Below are positions 7,657 through 17,187 of a stretch of DNA of 64,000 nt, one piece after another (position 1 is the first letter of the stretch; every line of letters starts with the position of its first letter). The notes below the pieces were generated by a model that worked only from the letters and a program-made list of their open reading frames with translations, ran no database searches and was not told the origin of the DNA. Source of the DNA: Bacteroidia bacterium (GTDB lineage Bacteria; Bacteroidota; Bacteroidia; J057; JADKCL01); contig JACJYV010000002.1 in assembly GCA_020635905.1 (NCBI GenBank), positions 434,001 through 498,000 of the forward strand. Reading direction: 5' to 3'. The translations under genes and the position numbers were made by a program.

Positions 7657-10197
7657 TCAGGCCTCCTCTTCCTCAGAACTCCCTTCCCCTTTGACTTCCT
7701 TGTAGATCGTAAATCCAAGCGAGCCCAATACCAGAATCAGCAGGATAATGGAGGAGGCGAGTGAAATACTCTCGCCCGTGTAATAGCTGGTGGGCTCAAA
7801 ACGGAATTCGATTTTGTGCTGTCCTTTAGGTACGATCATACCACGCAGCACCCAGTTGACCCGGAAATGGCTCACTTTATTGCCGTCCACATAGGCGTTC
7901 CAGCCTTTATTGTCATTATAGTAAATGTCTGAAAAGACGGCCAGTTGGTCTTTGGAGGTGGAGGACTCATACACCAGTTCATCGGGCGCGTAGCTGGTCA
8001 GCTTGATGGTGGCCGTACTGTCCAGAGAAGGCACGAAGTTGCCTACCTTATCTTTCATTTTGGACTCATCAATGACTGCGGTTTCACCTACTTTCAAGCC
8101 AGTAAGCGCGGCAATTTCCTCATCTGGATTTTTTACCCATTGGATATTCTCCACAAACCAGGCATTGCCCATGGCGCCCGGATTTCTGGCAGGTGCGACT
8201 TTGTCGCCCCGTTTCTGAATCACATACTTCGTATTGAGCATGTCGAGCACCGCCGGATTGATCTGACCAGAAAGATGGCGCTCAATCATGTCCTGATAGC
8301 GTCTCAACTTGGCCGGGTGATAACCTCCAATGTGATTGTGGAAGTAGGAAGTACGGGCGTCGTTGAAGGTATTGGTGGTGAGATTCAAAACCCTGAAATA
8401 AGGATCCGGATCGGCCAGAATCTGCTGATCCACCTGGGTGGGCTGATCCTGAGCCATGCGGTCACGCTTTTTGATAAAAGCTTCCTCGTTGAGGAAACGG
8501 GCATTCACGCTCCACAGGTCGAAAACCAGAAGGAGGGCCAGCACGGGCAAGACCACATTCACCTTGATTTTCTCCAGAATAAACAGATACAAAGCCGCGG
8601 CCGCAATCAAAATAATGACCAGACTGCGCAGGGCATCTGCCCGCAACATGCTCAGACGGTCGTCCTGCAGGGCATTCATCAGGTCTTGCAACTGAGGATC
8701 CGTGCGCTTCAGTCCGTACATGCGGCCAAGGTTGTCGAGGTCCATATTGCCGCTGGTAAAATCAAACATGATGGGCGCCGCAATCCACAACAGAAGCAAC
8801 ATCCCCCCTGCAATACCTGTCGCAATGAGAAACTTCACCCTCAAATCATCTCTTCCCTGATCATTTTTAGCCTTTTCCAGAAATTTGGCCAGGCCCACAA
8901 AAGCCAGCAAAGGCAGGGTAAATTCTGCCACCACCAACCACATGGCCGGCGCCCTGAACTTATTAAAGAGCGGAAAATGGTAGAAAAATAATTCTGACAG
9001 GGCTGGAAAGTTTCGTCCCCAGGAAAACATGATGGTCAGAACGGTAACAGGAACGGCCCACCAAATGGTTTTTGCATCCAGGAAAAATAATCCCAACACA
9101 AAAAGGAAAAAGATCAGGGCGCCAATATACACGGGACCAGAAGTGAAGGGCTGATCTCCCCAATAAGTGGGGTATTTGTCCTTGATCTGGTTGGCCGCCT
9201 GCTGGCCGTATTTTTTCTTGACCAGTTCGTAGGTCTCAGAATCCTTGCCAATGGGCTGCTGGCTTTGACCGCCATACAGGTTGGGAACCACTATGGTGAA
9301 GGTTTCACCCACCCCATAGCTCCAGCGGAAAGCATATTCAATATCCAGACCGTTTGATTTTTTCTCAGCTTCGCTGGCCGTGGCGGGAGGAGTCAGTTCA
9401 GATTTTCCCCGAATCGTCTCCTTGCCATATTCATAGGTGGTCCAGAGTCGGGACACGTTGGGCCCCACCCCCAGCAAACCTGCAAGAGCCAGCACAGCCA
9501 CAGATTTACCCAATTCAACTAGCTTTTTGTCTTTGATCATTTGCACTGCGTAGACCACCCCAATGGCTCCCAGCACAAAGAGAAAGTAATAGGTGATCTG
9601 AAGGTGGTTGGAGGTAATTTGCAGGGCCGTAAAAAGTGCAGTCAGGGCTCCTCCCAGCAAATATCTTCCCTTGAAGACCAGCAAAATTCCCCCAATCAGA
9701 GGCGGAATCATAGCCAGAGCCCAGATTTTGGTATTATGTCCCGCATCCAGGGCGATGAAAAAGTAGGTCGAAAAAGTATAGCCAAAAGCCCCCATGGCCG
9801 CAATCCAGGGATTTTTCTGCATGACCATCATCAGGATGAAAAATCCAATGAACATCCAGAACAAAAACCCAATGGGGTGAGGCAGGCCCAGACGCAGGAT
9901 CAGCTGCACGGGTTTCATCAGGTTGCCGGGATATTTGGCACCCATCTGGTAGGTGGGCATCCCCGAAAACTGGACATTTGTCCAGAGGGCTTCCTTGCCG
10001 GTTTTTTCCCGCCATTCAGAGACCTCGCGGTGCATCCCCTCAGATTGGTAAATATCGTGTTGGAATAATTCCTTTCCTTCGAGCACAGGCTTGAAGTAGA
10101 TCATCAAAATGACCAGCATCGCACCCAGAGCGACGAGATAAGGAATCAGTTTTTTAAAGTCAAATTGGGGAGCAGTGCTTTGGCTTTCCTGTTTCAT
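7657..10197 (-). CDS. YfhO-family polytopic membrane protein
   Basis: 846 aa. A first membrane helix (LIPYLVALGAMLVILMIYF) is followed by a large loop and about 11 more helices up to residue ~580. A soluble C-terminal domain with a beta-rich end follows (VNWVLRGMIVPKGQHKIEFR), then a final helix (SLASSIILLILVLGSLGFT). This is the layout of the YfhO group found widely in Bacteroidota. In Firmicutes YfhO-type GT-C enzymes glycosylate lipoteichoic acid; the role in this phylum is not established, but transfer of a lipid-linked sugar is the reasonable guess. The ORF is complete and stands alone on its strand, with convergent and divergent neighbours. Confidence 0.8.
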   Translation of the reverse strand: MKQESQSTAPQFDFKKLIPYLVALGAMLVILMIYFKPVLEGKELFQHDIYQSEGMHREVSEWREKTGKEALWTNVQFSGMPTYQMGAKYPGNLMKPVQLILRLGLPHPIGFLFWMFIGFFILMMVMQKNPWIAAMGAFGYTFSTYFFIALDAGHNTKIWALAMIPPLIGGILLVFKGRYLLGGALTALFTALQITSNHLQITYYFLFVLGAIGVVYAVQMIKDKKLVELGKSVAVLALAGLLGVGPNVSRLWTTYEYGKETIRGKSELTPPATASEAEKKSNGLDIEYAFRWSYGVGETFTIVVPNLYGGQSQQPIGKDSETYELVKKKYGQQAANQIKDKYPTYWGDQPFTSGPVYIGALIFFLFVLGLFFLDAKTIWWAVPVTVLTIMFSWGRNFPALSELFFYHFPLFNKFRAPAMWLVVAEFTLPLLAFVGLAKFLEKAKNDQGRDDLRVKFLIATGIAGGMLLLLWIAAPIMFDFTSGNMDLDNLGRMYGLKRTDPQLQDLMNALQDDRLSMLRADALRSLVIILIAAAALYLFILEKIKVNVVLPVLALLLVFDLWSVNARFLNEEAFIKKRDRMAQDQPTQVDQQILADPDPYFRVLNLTTNTFNDARTSYFHNHIGGYHPAKLRRYQDMIERHLSGQINPAVLDMLNTKYVIQKRGDKVAPARNPGAMGNAWFVENIQWVKNPDEEIAALTGLKVGETAVIDESKMKDKVGNFVPSLDSTATIKLTSYAPDELVYESSTSKDQLAVFSDIYYNDNKGWNAYVDGNKVSHFRVNWVLRGMIVPKGQHKIEFRFEPTSYYTGESISLASSIILLILVLGSLGFTIYKEVKGEGSSEEEEA

Positions 10198-10449
10198 TCT
10201 AAAGGGTTAAAGGCAAATCAAGCAAAAATATTCAATTTTAACGAAAAACATAGAGCAAACGCGGGATTGGATTTGCTATTGTTTTATTTCAAGGACTGAA
10301 AAAAATAAATCCCAGCGTCCTGAACACACAGCCCGCTGAAAGGTTGGCACCCGGACATATATCCCTGCTTTTCCTGATCAGGGAAGATTTGACTTAAAAT
10401 GATCTTTTTAGAATAGCAGTTCTTTACTAACTTAAGCAAAAACGGGGAA
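10198..10449. other. Intergenic region between divergent genes
   Basis: 252 bp without a gene. A small hairpin, TCCCTG...CAGGGA, lies near 10363-10387. No convincing promoter pair was found, although one must serve each direction. Confidence 0.4.
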
Positions 10450-13065
10450 ATGAGACCTTTAACTTATTTGCTGATTCTGATCTTCCTTGCCAGCGGAAAT
10501 TTCATTTCCGCACAATCCAACCTTGGCCCCGACCTTCGTCAGGCCCTGCAGGCGGACCCGCCTGCAAAGGATTACCGCGTGCTGATCCAGCTCTACAGTC
10601 CCCTCGATCTGGAAGCCATGACCCTGAACTTCAGGGAAAATCACACCCCCGCCACCGTACGCTGGCAACAGGTGATAAGAGCCCTGATGAATCAGGCTCA
10701 ATTCTCTCAAAATCAACTGGATCAGGACCTTCATCTCAATGGAATTTTATTGCAGAATTGCCACAAATTCTGGATCACCAATGCCTGGGTCGCCCGGGCC
10801 GACCGACCTGCTATTCAGTTTCTGGCCAACCATCCCCTTGTAGAATACATCGAACTGGAAAGCGCCTGGCTGGCCCGACCCATCGAGCAGCCCCGCCCTG
10901 CTTCCATAGAAACCCGTACCGTGGGTGGACATGAAATCGGGTTGGAGCGGGTCAAGGCCCACAAACTCTGGAAAATGGGTTACACGGGCAAAGGGCGCAT
11001 TTCCATGAGCCTTGATACGGGGGTCTGGACCGAGCATCCTGCCATTGGAGGGCGCTTCCTGGGCAATTTTCTCCCCTTGTCTCAAACCTGGTTTGGCCTT
11101 GACTTTGTCACGCCGCTCGACAAGGAAGGCAGCCACGGCACCCATACCCTGGGCATCGCCCTCGGCCTCGACGAGGCCAACGCAGATACCATTGGCATGG
11201 CCTTTGGCGCCTACTGGATCGCCTCGGACGTGGTGGCCACAGATTTGGCCAAATTACACCCCCTGTCCGACTTTCTGCTGGCTTTTGAGTGGGCCATCAA
11301 TCCCGACGGCGACACGACCACCACTTCAGACGTACCCGACGCCATCAACAACAGCTGGGGATTTTTCATCCCCACTGACACCAATATGTGTACCAGCACG
11401 GTCAGCGCCACCTTCGACGCACTGGAAGCCGCGGGCATCGCCAATGTATTTTCGGCCGGCAACGACGGGCCGGGTGCAGGCACGGTTTCCTACCCTCAGC
11501 ATGTCAGCAACGGGCTGGTCAATACCCTGACCGTGGGCGCTCTGGATGGCAATAACCCCAGCCTGCCCATCGCCGCATTTTCCAGCCGCGGTCCCACGAT
11601 TTGTCCCCGCACGGGTTCCCTGTTGATCAAACCTGAGGTGAGCGCACCCGGGGTAAATGTCCGTTCCTCGGTCGGAAAAGGGGGCTATGCTGTGTACAGC
11701 GGCACTTCCATGGCGGCGCCCCACGTCACAGGCGCCGTGGTGTTACTCAAAGAAGCCTTCCCAACGGTGGCAGGCGACGAGATATTGCTGGCTCTTTACA
11801 ATAGCGCCATTGACCTGGGTACCCCGGGCGAAGACAATGCCTACGGCATGGGTGTGATTGATGTGGAAGCGGCTTTCAATTACCTTTCCCAAACCTACAC
11901 GCCTCTACCCCCTTCCTCTCCCAACTGGGATCTGGCCATTGTGAAGGTGCTGGAACCTGCGGAAGAATTTCTCTGCGACACGGTGATTTATCCTCAAATT
12001 GTGATCGAAAATCTGGGCAATAACCCCCTTACCAATGCTACGATTACCTTTTCCCTGAACGGCGGCGCAGTGCAAGCCCAAAGCTGGAGCGGAAATCTGA
12101 CCTCCAACCAGCGCGATACCCTGACTTTGCCTGGCATTGCGGTCCCAAATTCAGGTTCCAACGAACTCTTTGTGCGGGCAATTCCAGGATCGGGCGCGAC
12201 AGAGCAGGATACCATCAACAACCGCAGGTATTTCCGTTTTTGGCGGCAAGCCCTGTATAATTATCCTTTTTCCGAAGGATTTGAAACCGTGGATTTGAAT
12301 AACGGCGACTGGCACATTATTAACGAGGACGCCGAAATCACCTGGGATACCCTGGCCACGGGTGGAATTGCGGGCAGCACCAAATCTGCTTACCTGAATT
12401 TTGCAGATTATTTGCCCAAAATCCTGCAACGCGACGATCTGCTCAGCGCAGAAATCAGCATTCCTGATACAGGCGCCATCACCCTGACTTTCAAAGTAGC
12501 TTACCAGCACAGACATAATATTTTCAGCGATTCGCTGCAGGTCTGGGGCAGCACGGATTGCGGCCTTTCCTGGACGGGTCCCCTGTACTACAAAGGCGGG
12601 GCCGACCTCAGCACCCACGATACAGTGACGGTGAAATTTATTCCCAGCCGTCCCTCACACTGGCGCACGGAATACGTGGACCTTTCGGGTTTTGCAGGAA
12701 GTGAAAACCTGATTCTGAAATGGGTGGGAATCAATAATAAAGGCAATTACCTCTTTGTGGACGACATCAACCTGTATGCAGGGGCGCAGGTGGGGATCAG
12801 CCAGCAAATGTTGGCATCCCGCTTTGAAATTTATCCCAATCCCACCCAACAAAACGTGAACCTGAAGTTGCCTGAGTCATGGAAGGGACAGATGGTGAAA
12901 GTTTCGCTCCTGGACATTACGGGAAGGTTTTTGCAGAATTGGGAATTACTACCTGACGCAGGCAATGAAGCCCGTATTTCTGTAAATGGGTGGCCTGCAG
13001 GCATGTACTTTGTGCAGGTTTGTCAGCGGGGAAATTGCCTGACCCGCAAATTACTGAAGCAATGA
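10450..13065 (+). CDS. Secreted subtilisin-like serine protease (S8) with T9SS sorting domain
   Basis: 871 aa. A signal peptide (MRPLTYLLILIFLASGNFISAQ) is followed by an inhibitor-like propeptide to about residue 160. The S8 catalytic domain (about 165-480) has Asp189 (SLDTG), His229 (GSHGTHTLG), the oxyanion region (NNSWGFF; SAGNDGPG) and Ser420 (SGTSMAAPH). After it come a CARDB-like beta domain (about 495-600), a jelly-roll-like region (about 615-775), and a type A sorting domain (FEIYPNPTQQNVNLKLPE ... TRKLLKQ). It is predicted to be exported by the type IX system and to degrade extracellular protein. All catalytic residues are present. A start codon with GGGGAAATG context is unambiguous. 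Confidence 0.93.
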   Translation: MRPLTYLLILIFLASGNFISAQSNLGPDLRQALQADPPAKDYRVLIQLYSPLDLEAMTLNFRENHTPATVRWQQVIRALMNQAQFSQNQLDQDLHLNGILLQNCHKFWITNAWVARADRPAIQFLANHPLVEYIELESAWLARPIEQPRPASIETRTVGGHEIGLERVKAHKLWKMGYTGKGRISMSLDTGVWTEHPAIGGRFLGNFLPLSQTWFGLDFVTPLDKEGSHGTHTLGIALGLDEANADTIGMAFGAYWIASDVVATDLAKLHPLSDFLLAFEWAINPDGDTTTTSDVPDAINNSWGFFIPTDTNMCTSTVSATFDALEAAGIANVFSAGNDGPGAGTVSYPQHVSNGLVNTLTVGALDGNNPSLPIAAFSSRGPTICPRTGSLLIKPEVSAPGVNVRSSVGKGGYAVYSGTSMAAPHVTGAVVLLKEAFPTVAGDEILLALYNSAIDLGTPGEDNAYGMGVIDVEAAFNYLSQTYTPLPPSSPNWDLAIVKVLEPAEEFLCDTVIYPQIVIENLGNNPLTNATITFSLNGGAVQAQSWSGNLTSNQRDTLTLPGIAVPNSGSNELFVRAIPGSGATEQDTINNRRYFRFWRQALYNYPFSEGFETVDLNNGDWHIINEDAEITWDTLATGGIAGSTKSAYLNFADYLPKILQRDDLLSAEISIPDTGAITLTFKVAYQHRHNIFSDSLQVWGSTDCGLSWTGPLYYKGGADLSTHDTVTVKFIPSRPSHWRTEYVDLSGFAGSENLILKWVGINNKGNYLFVDDINLYAGAQVGISQQMLASRFEIYPNPTQQNVNLKLPESWKGQMVKVSLLDITGRFLQNWELLPDAGNEARISVNGWPAGMYFVQVCQRGNCLTRKLLKQ

Positions 13066-13116
13066 AAAGGCCCTGAAAGCCAACCATGGGGAAATTTTCC
13101 CGTAAAAAATCTCACC

Positions 13117-13911
13117 ATGTCACAAACTGAATTGAGCCTTGCCCCTTACCGTCCCGCCGAAATCTGGAGACTGACCCAACCCATGTATTCGCAACCCGAG
13201 CCCCTTTTTCGGGATACTTTGATGTACCTGTTTTCGTGCAGCGCCCTCAAACTGATTCTGGTCAGAGAAAATCCCGACCCGGCCGTGGCCCACAAACTTA
13301 CTTTCCCTTATGTGGCCAAAGGACCAGAATTCGACAAGATTGAAGCCCGCAGTTATGAACGGGTCATACTGGAACCCATGACAGAGTTTTCAGACAAGGT
13401 GCTGTTGCGCAATTTTGTGCTTGATTTCTCCCGCGGACACAATCTGGAGGACTTCAAAAAGGTCCTGAATGAATCCCTCAAAAAGAATGGATTGGTGCAC
13501 GGCATGAATCTTTTCGGGTTTCCCAATAAAACCAGATTGGGTAAAAACGTTGCCTCCCTGGCCGACGATCTGATCCAACAAGGCAAGGAAATTGGGCGAA
13601 AAATGCAGGAAAAAAAACCTGTCAACCCCGGGTATCTGAAAGATCTGTTTGCAAAAATGGGCCACCATTTGCTGCTGCTGGAGGATTTTCCCTTCAAAAA
13701 GATCCGCGAACTAGGGGGTTCCTTTCAGGATGTAATTGGTTTTGAAGCAGGTTTTTTTGATGAGGAAAAACCTGATTTTCCCGATTTGAATGTGCTGGTC
13801 AATTTGAAATCACTGGATAATGTGATCCTTTCCGCCCTGAAAAAAGGTTCTGAATCCAATTTCACCAATGATGGACTATTCAGAGGTGGGTTGAATTTTA
13901 AGAATTATTGA
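13117..13911 (+). CDS. Protein of unknown function, 264 aa
   Basis: No signal peptide, membrane helix or known motif was seen. The sequence begins MSQTELSLAPYRPAEIWRL and continues as a mixed, mostly helical cytoplasmic protein. There are a basic stretch (IGRKMQEKKPVNPG) and a hydrophobic leucine-rich helix (MGHHLLLLEDFPF). It starts 51 bp after the subtilase gene on the same strand and could share its transcript; a GGGAAATTTTCCC palindrome at about 13089-13101 sits between the two. I do not recognise the family. The composition matches the neighbouring chromosome, so there is no sign of recent transfer. The repeat block at 13926 follows the stop codon directly. Confidence 0.7.
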   Translation: MSQTELSLAPYRPAEIWRLTQPMYSQPEPLFRDTLMYLFSCSALKLILVRENPDPAVAHKLTFPYVAKGPEFDKIEARSYERVILEPMTEFSDKVLLRNFVLDFSRGHNLEDFKKVLNESLKKNGLVHGMNLFGFPNKTRLGKNVASLADDLIQQGKEIGRKMQEKKPVNPGYLKDLFAKMGHHLLLLEDFPFKKIRELGGSFQDVIGFEAGFFDEEKPDFPDLNVLVNLKSLDNVILSALKKGSESNFTNDGLFRGGLNFKNY

Positions 13912-13925
13912 GATTGTGATTTTGA

Positions 13926-14466
13926 TTGTAACGCAATCCCGATAGCTATACCATGCGCGTCAACTTAGTGGAAATTCAGCCTAATATGATCAGTATCGCA
14001 ATCCCGATAGAAATCGGGATCGCCAAGAATTTTGGGCCCAGATTACGTGGGTTGGGGTGGCAAAGTTCGCTAAGCTGGACGTTTTATTTGCTTATTGCCT
14101 TTGCGATCTTTGCTCTCTCCAACCCACGAAACGAGGAAAACAACCCCTTTGCGCCCTTTGCGTGACCTTTAAGCCCTTAAGTTGACGCCTATGCGATAGC
14201 TATACGGGAGCGCCAAGATTTTTGGGCCCATAATGTGTTGGTTGCAATGGCATAGAGCGCAAAGCTGGACGGTTTATTGCTTTTTAGCTTGGCGATCTTT
14301 GCTCCCTTCAACCCACGAAACGCGGAAAACAACCCCTTTGCGATCTCTGCGTGACCCCTTAACCCTTAAGTTGGCGCCTATGCGAATGCTTTGGGATCTT
14401 TGCCCACCTCAACCCACGAAACGCGGAAAACAACCCCTTTGCGCCCTTTGCGTGACCCCACTACCC
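13926..14466. repeat. Block of tandem and inverted dispersed repeats
   Basis: This 541-bp gene-free stretch holds two nearly full copies (14019-14170 and 14210-14359) and one half copy (14392-14460) of a family whose hallmarks are TTTTGGGCCCA near the left end and AACCCACGAAACGCGGAAAA then CCCTTTGCGTGACC at the right. Linking modules read CTTAAGTTGACGCCTATGCG. A minus-oriented module at 13926-13967 contains CCCGATAGCTAT, and 14003-14018 holds a CCCGATAGAAATCGGG hairpin. Related sequence is at 36820, 57980, 58190 and 63210. It separates two convergent genes. No coding function is evident. Confidence 0.8.
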
Positions 14467-15882
14467 TTAAGTTTGAGTTTTGCTCAACAGCCAGCTTTCC
14501 TCGATCAAAGGTTGAGTTCCCGCCACTTCCTGGCTGAGTTCATGCAAAGATTCCTTCCCCTTTTCCCGGGCCCGAAAAATGCGGGCCGCCAGGTCCACAA
14601 AGTTGAGATAGGCCCTGCGATTTGCTTCTGAGACAAGTTTATTGCGCTTGAGGTAAATTTTAAATGCGGCAATCAGGGAAAGGAGAGCTTCTGTGTCGCC
14701 GCGCTCAAAGTAGATTTTGACCATCATGCGGCGGGTGTCGAGTGAATAAAAAATGTCCGAAAATTCCACCTGGTTGAGCAGGCGCAGGGCCTGGTCAAAC
14801 TGGCCACGGTGATAATTGAGGTTGGCCATATTATAGGCCAGACTGGTTTCCCGAAATTCAGGTTCGAGGTGTTCAATCTGGGCAGGAATGAAATCTGCGG
14901 TCCAGTCGAGCTCGCCCAGGCGCAGAGCCAGGGTAATGATATTTTTGAAATCCCAGGGCGAAAGCAAGCCTTTTTCGTCGTACAAAATGCCCGTTTCGAG
15001 CGATTGACGGTAAATTTCAAACAACTCTTTCTGAAATTCAGGATGGCCTTGCTTGATGCGTTTGATACAATAATTCTGGGCGTAAAAGGAAATTTCGCGG
15101 AATTCAAGGGCGGGAAAATGGGATTGATATTTGACCATGAGCGACTTGAGACGCCAGAAGTGTTCCGCATTTTCGCTGTCGCTGAGAATGAGCAAAACCT
15201 GCCTGTAAACAGCCACGGGCGGAATTTCATTATAGGGATACAAATCCAGATAGGCCATCAGTTCGTCCACCAGACGCAGGTCGTAGGGCACACTCAGAAT
15301 CTGGCGACGGTTAATGAGTTCGCAGCTGAGCTTTAGTTTTTGGGTCAGGTAAAAGTGATCCAGGTGATCGACGGCCTCCTGCAGGTTCTGGTCAAAAGTG
15401 CGCAGATTGGTTTTGTGAAAATGTTCTGCCCCAATTTCAGCCAACAGGTAACGCTGATAATAAAAATGCTGGCTGGGTTGTTCGCCGGGTTTGAGGGTTT
15501 GCTGAAACTGTTTGCGGATGTGGAGATAGTGCTTTTCCAGGTTGCGGGCATTGCAGGCCTGGAGAATGTGCAGGGGCTCCATGCCCGAAGTTTCACGGTA
15601 AAATTGTTGTCCCAGATAAGATTCAGCCAGTTTGAGCAAAAAACTCATGAGGTAGCCAAATTCCTTCTCATCAAAGGGTTTTTGGGGAAATAATTCTGCC
15701 CAAATCGCCTCCTGACCAAATTTTCCGGCAAAAATTTCCTCGCGATGGGAACGAATTACCGCGAAAAAATCCTGCAATTCTGGTCGCTTATTGAAAAAGG
15801 GCGAGGCCACAAATTCTCCAAACAACCTGAAGTCGCGGGCCAGGAAGGTTTGAAAGATCTCAATCAGTTTACTGCCGGTCAT
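14467..15882 (-). CDS. Helical-repeat (TPR-like) protein of a type common in Saprospiraceae
   Basis: 471 aa from ATG 15882 (MTGSKLIEIFQTFLARDF). The frame remains open to 15969, but family members as I know them begin about here. The signature FRLFGEFVASPFFNKRPEL lies close to the N-terminus. The rest is a string of alpha-helical pairs, with weak tetratricopeptide-like units near the C-terminus (SLAYNMANLNYHRGQFDQAL). There is no signal peptide or membrane helix, so it is cytoplasmic. The family seems to occur as many paralogues per genome in Saprospiraceae-like bacteria; its function is unknown and probably involves protein-protein contacts. Its 3' end abuts the repeat block. Confidence 0.65.
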   Translation of the reverse strand: MTGSKLIEIFQTFLARDFRLFGEFVASPFFNKRPELQDFFAVIRSHREEIFAGKFGQEAIWAELFPQKPFDEKEFGYLMSFLLKLAESYLGQQFYRETSGMEPLHILQACNARNLEKHYLHIRKQFQQTLKPGEQPSQHFYYQRYLLAEIGAEHFHKTNLRTFDQNLQEAVDHLDHFYLTQKLKLSCELINRRQILSVPYDLRLVDELMAYLDLYPYNEIPPVAVYRQVLLILSDSENAEHFWRLKSLMVKYQSHFPALEFREISFYAQNYCIKRIKQGHPEFQKELFEIYRQSLETGILYDEKGLLSPWDFKNIITLALRLGELDWTADFIPAQIEHLEPEFRETSLAYNMANLNYHRGQFDQALRLLNQVEFSDIFYSLDTRRMMVKIYFERGDTEALLSLIAAFKIYLKRNKLVSEANRRAYLNFVDLAARIFRAREKGKESLHELSQEVAGTQPLIEESWLLSKTQT

Positions 15883-16031
15883 ATTTTTTTCAGAAAAAGG
15901 AAAAGTTGATTTGAAAAAATTCTTGGAAAATGACTTTATATGTTCGGGAAAAATCGTTTCAAAATTCAATATAAACTAATTTTATTGAAAAACATTCTGA
16001 TAAAAATTCCTGGAAAATGGCGAAAATTGTA

Positions 16032-16063
16032 TTTCTCCAACCCCGGGAGTTTGGGTACTTTTA
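16032..16063 (+). promoter_or_regulatory. Possible promoter of the dockerin-like/T9SS gene pair
   Basis: TTTC at 16032-16035, 20 bp, TACTTTTA at 16056-16063. Each box has one mismatch to the Bacteroidota consensus. It lies 44 bp before the ATG. Confidence 0.3.
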
Positions 16064-16106
16064 CCTGACAGAAGAAATAAGTCACGGAAAAAACACATCA
16101 TTCTCC

Positions 16107-17171
16107 ATGAAAAACTTATTCGCCATTATAGCTTGTTCGCTTTTTTATATTGGTCTCGCGGCCCAGGTTACGGTCTGGCCGGGGGATGCAAATAATAACG
16201 GAACAGCCAATCATTTCGACCTGCTTTTTGTAGGTCAGGGGTACGGAACGACGGGTTTTCCGCGAAATTCCGTTTCCAATGTCTGGGCTCCCCAGACCCT
16301 TCAGGGACCCTGGAATATTGCTTTGCCTCAGAGCGGGATCGATTACGGCTACCTCGATTGCAACGGAGATGGCACCATCAATTCTCTGGATGTGCCAGCC
16401 ATTGAACAGAATTTTGGCCTGATTCATGGAAATGTCCTGCCCGACAACGTGCCTGCTCCTACTTTCGCCGGGGCGCTGATGGTCTTTCAGTTTCCCTTTG
16501 ACTCCCTTCCGTCGGGCTCCACGGATACGGTTGACATTGTGCTGGGCACAGGTGGCGCAGTGCTGGATTCTTTGTATTCCATGGCCTTTTCCATCTCGTA
16601 TGATACCTCACTGGTGGACTCCATTTATCCTATCACGCTTGGTTCAGGACTGGCTTCCCCCATTGACACCCTGATTTCCGTGGATTTTCTTTCCAAAAGC
16701 AATGGCAGATTTGATTTTGCCATCTCCCGCACCAATCAGGTCAATATTTCCATTACGGGCACCGTGCCTGTGGTTTCCCTTGGCCTGGTCATGGTTGACA
16801 ACCTGAAAACTGCGGTCACCAGCAAAATGCTGAACCTGACTTTTGAAAATGCAGTCGCCCTGACCTCAAAAGAGACCTACATCCCCCTCAATCCCGCTTC
16901 TGATTCCGTTACAGTTTTTACAGGTGTGGATGAATTGCAATCTTTCCAACCTCAGATCTCTGTCTTTCAATCCCGCGAATGGATTGATGTCCAAAGCTCC
17001 AACACCCGGGTCCAAGGGCTGGATTTGGTGGATCTGTCGGGCAAAAATCTGTGCTCCACGCATTCTGAGCAACAAAACAGGATATTCACTGGTCAGATTC
17101 CCCAGGGTATTTACCTGCTCAGAATTCATACTTCCAAAGGAATTTTTACCCAAAAAATGATCATTCTATAA
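16107..17171 (+). CDS. Secreted dockerin-like repeat protein with T9SS sorting domain
   Basis: 354 aa from ATG 16107. The longer frame from 16017 is discarded because a signal peptide starts at 16107 (MKNLFAIIACSLFYIGLAAQ). Two calcium-loop repeats follow: GDANNNGTANHFDLLFVGQG (about 27-46) and DCNGDGTINSLDVPAIEQNF (about 92-111). They look like the paired loops of type I dockerins and are common in Bacteroidota extracellular proteins. Residues about 130-275 form a beta-sandwich reminiscent of cohesin-type domains. A short C-terminal sorting region (GIYLLRIHTSKGIFTQKMIIL) ends the protein. Its partner and substrate are unknown. The next gene starts 16 bp later. Confidence 0.75.
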   Translation: MKNLFAIIACSLFYIGLAAQVTVWPGDANNNGTANHFDLLFVGQGYGTTGFPRNSVSNVWAPQTLQGPWNIALPQSGIDYGYLDCNGDGTINSLDVPAIEQNFGLIHGNVLPDNVPAPTFAGALMVFQFPFDSLPSGSTDTVDIVLGTGGAVLDSLYSMAFSISYDTSLVDSIYPITLGSGLASPIDTLISVDFLSKSNGRFDFAISRTNQVNISITGTVPVVSLGLVMVDNLKTAVTSKMLNLTFENAVALTSKETYIPLNPASDSVTVFTGVDELQSFQPQISVFQSREWIDVQSSNTRVQGLDLVDLSGKNLCSTHSEQQNRIFTGQIPQGIYLLRIHTSKGIFTQKMIIL

Positions 17172-17187
17172 TCTTCATAACACAGCT

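Noticed and set aside
13926..14466. Possible CRISPR array
   Set aside because: The units are ~150-190 bp, imperfect and few, with no short constant repeats and spacers, and no cas gene is near.
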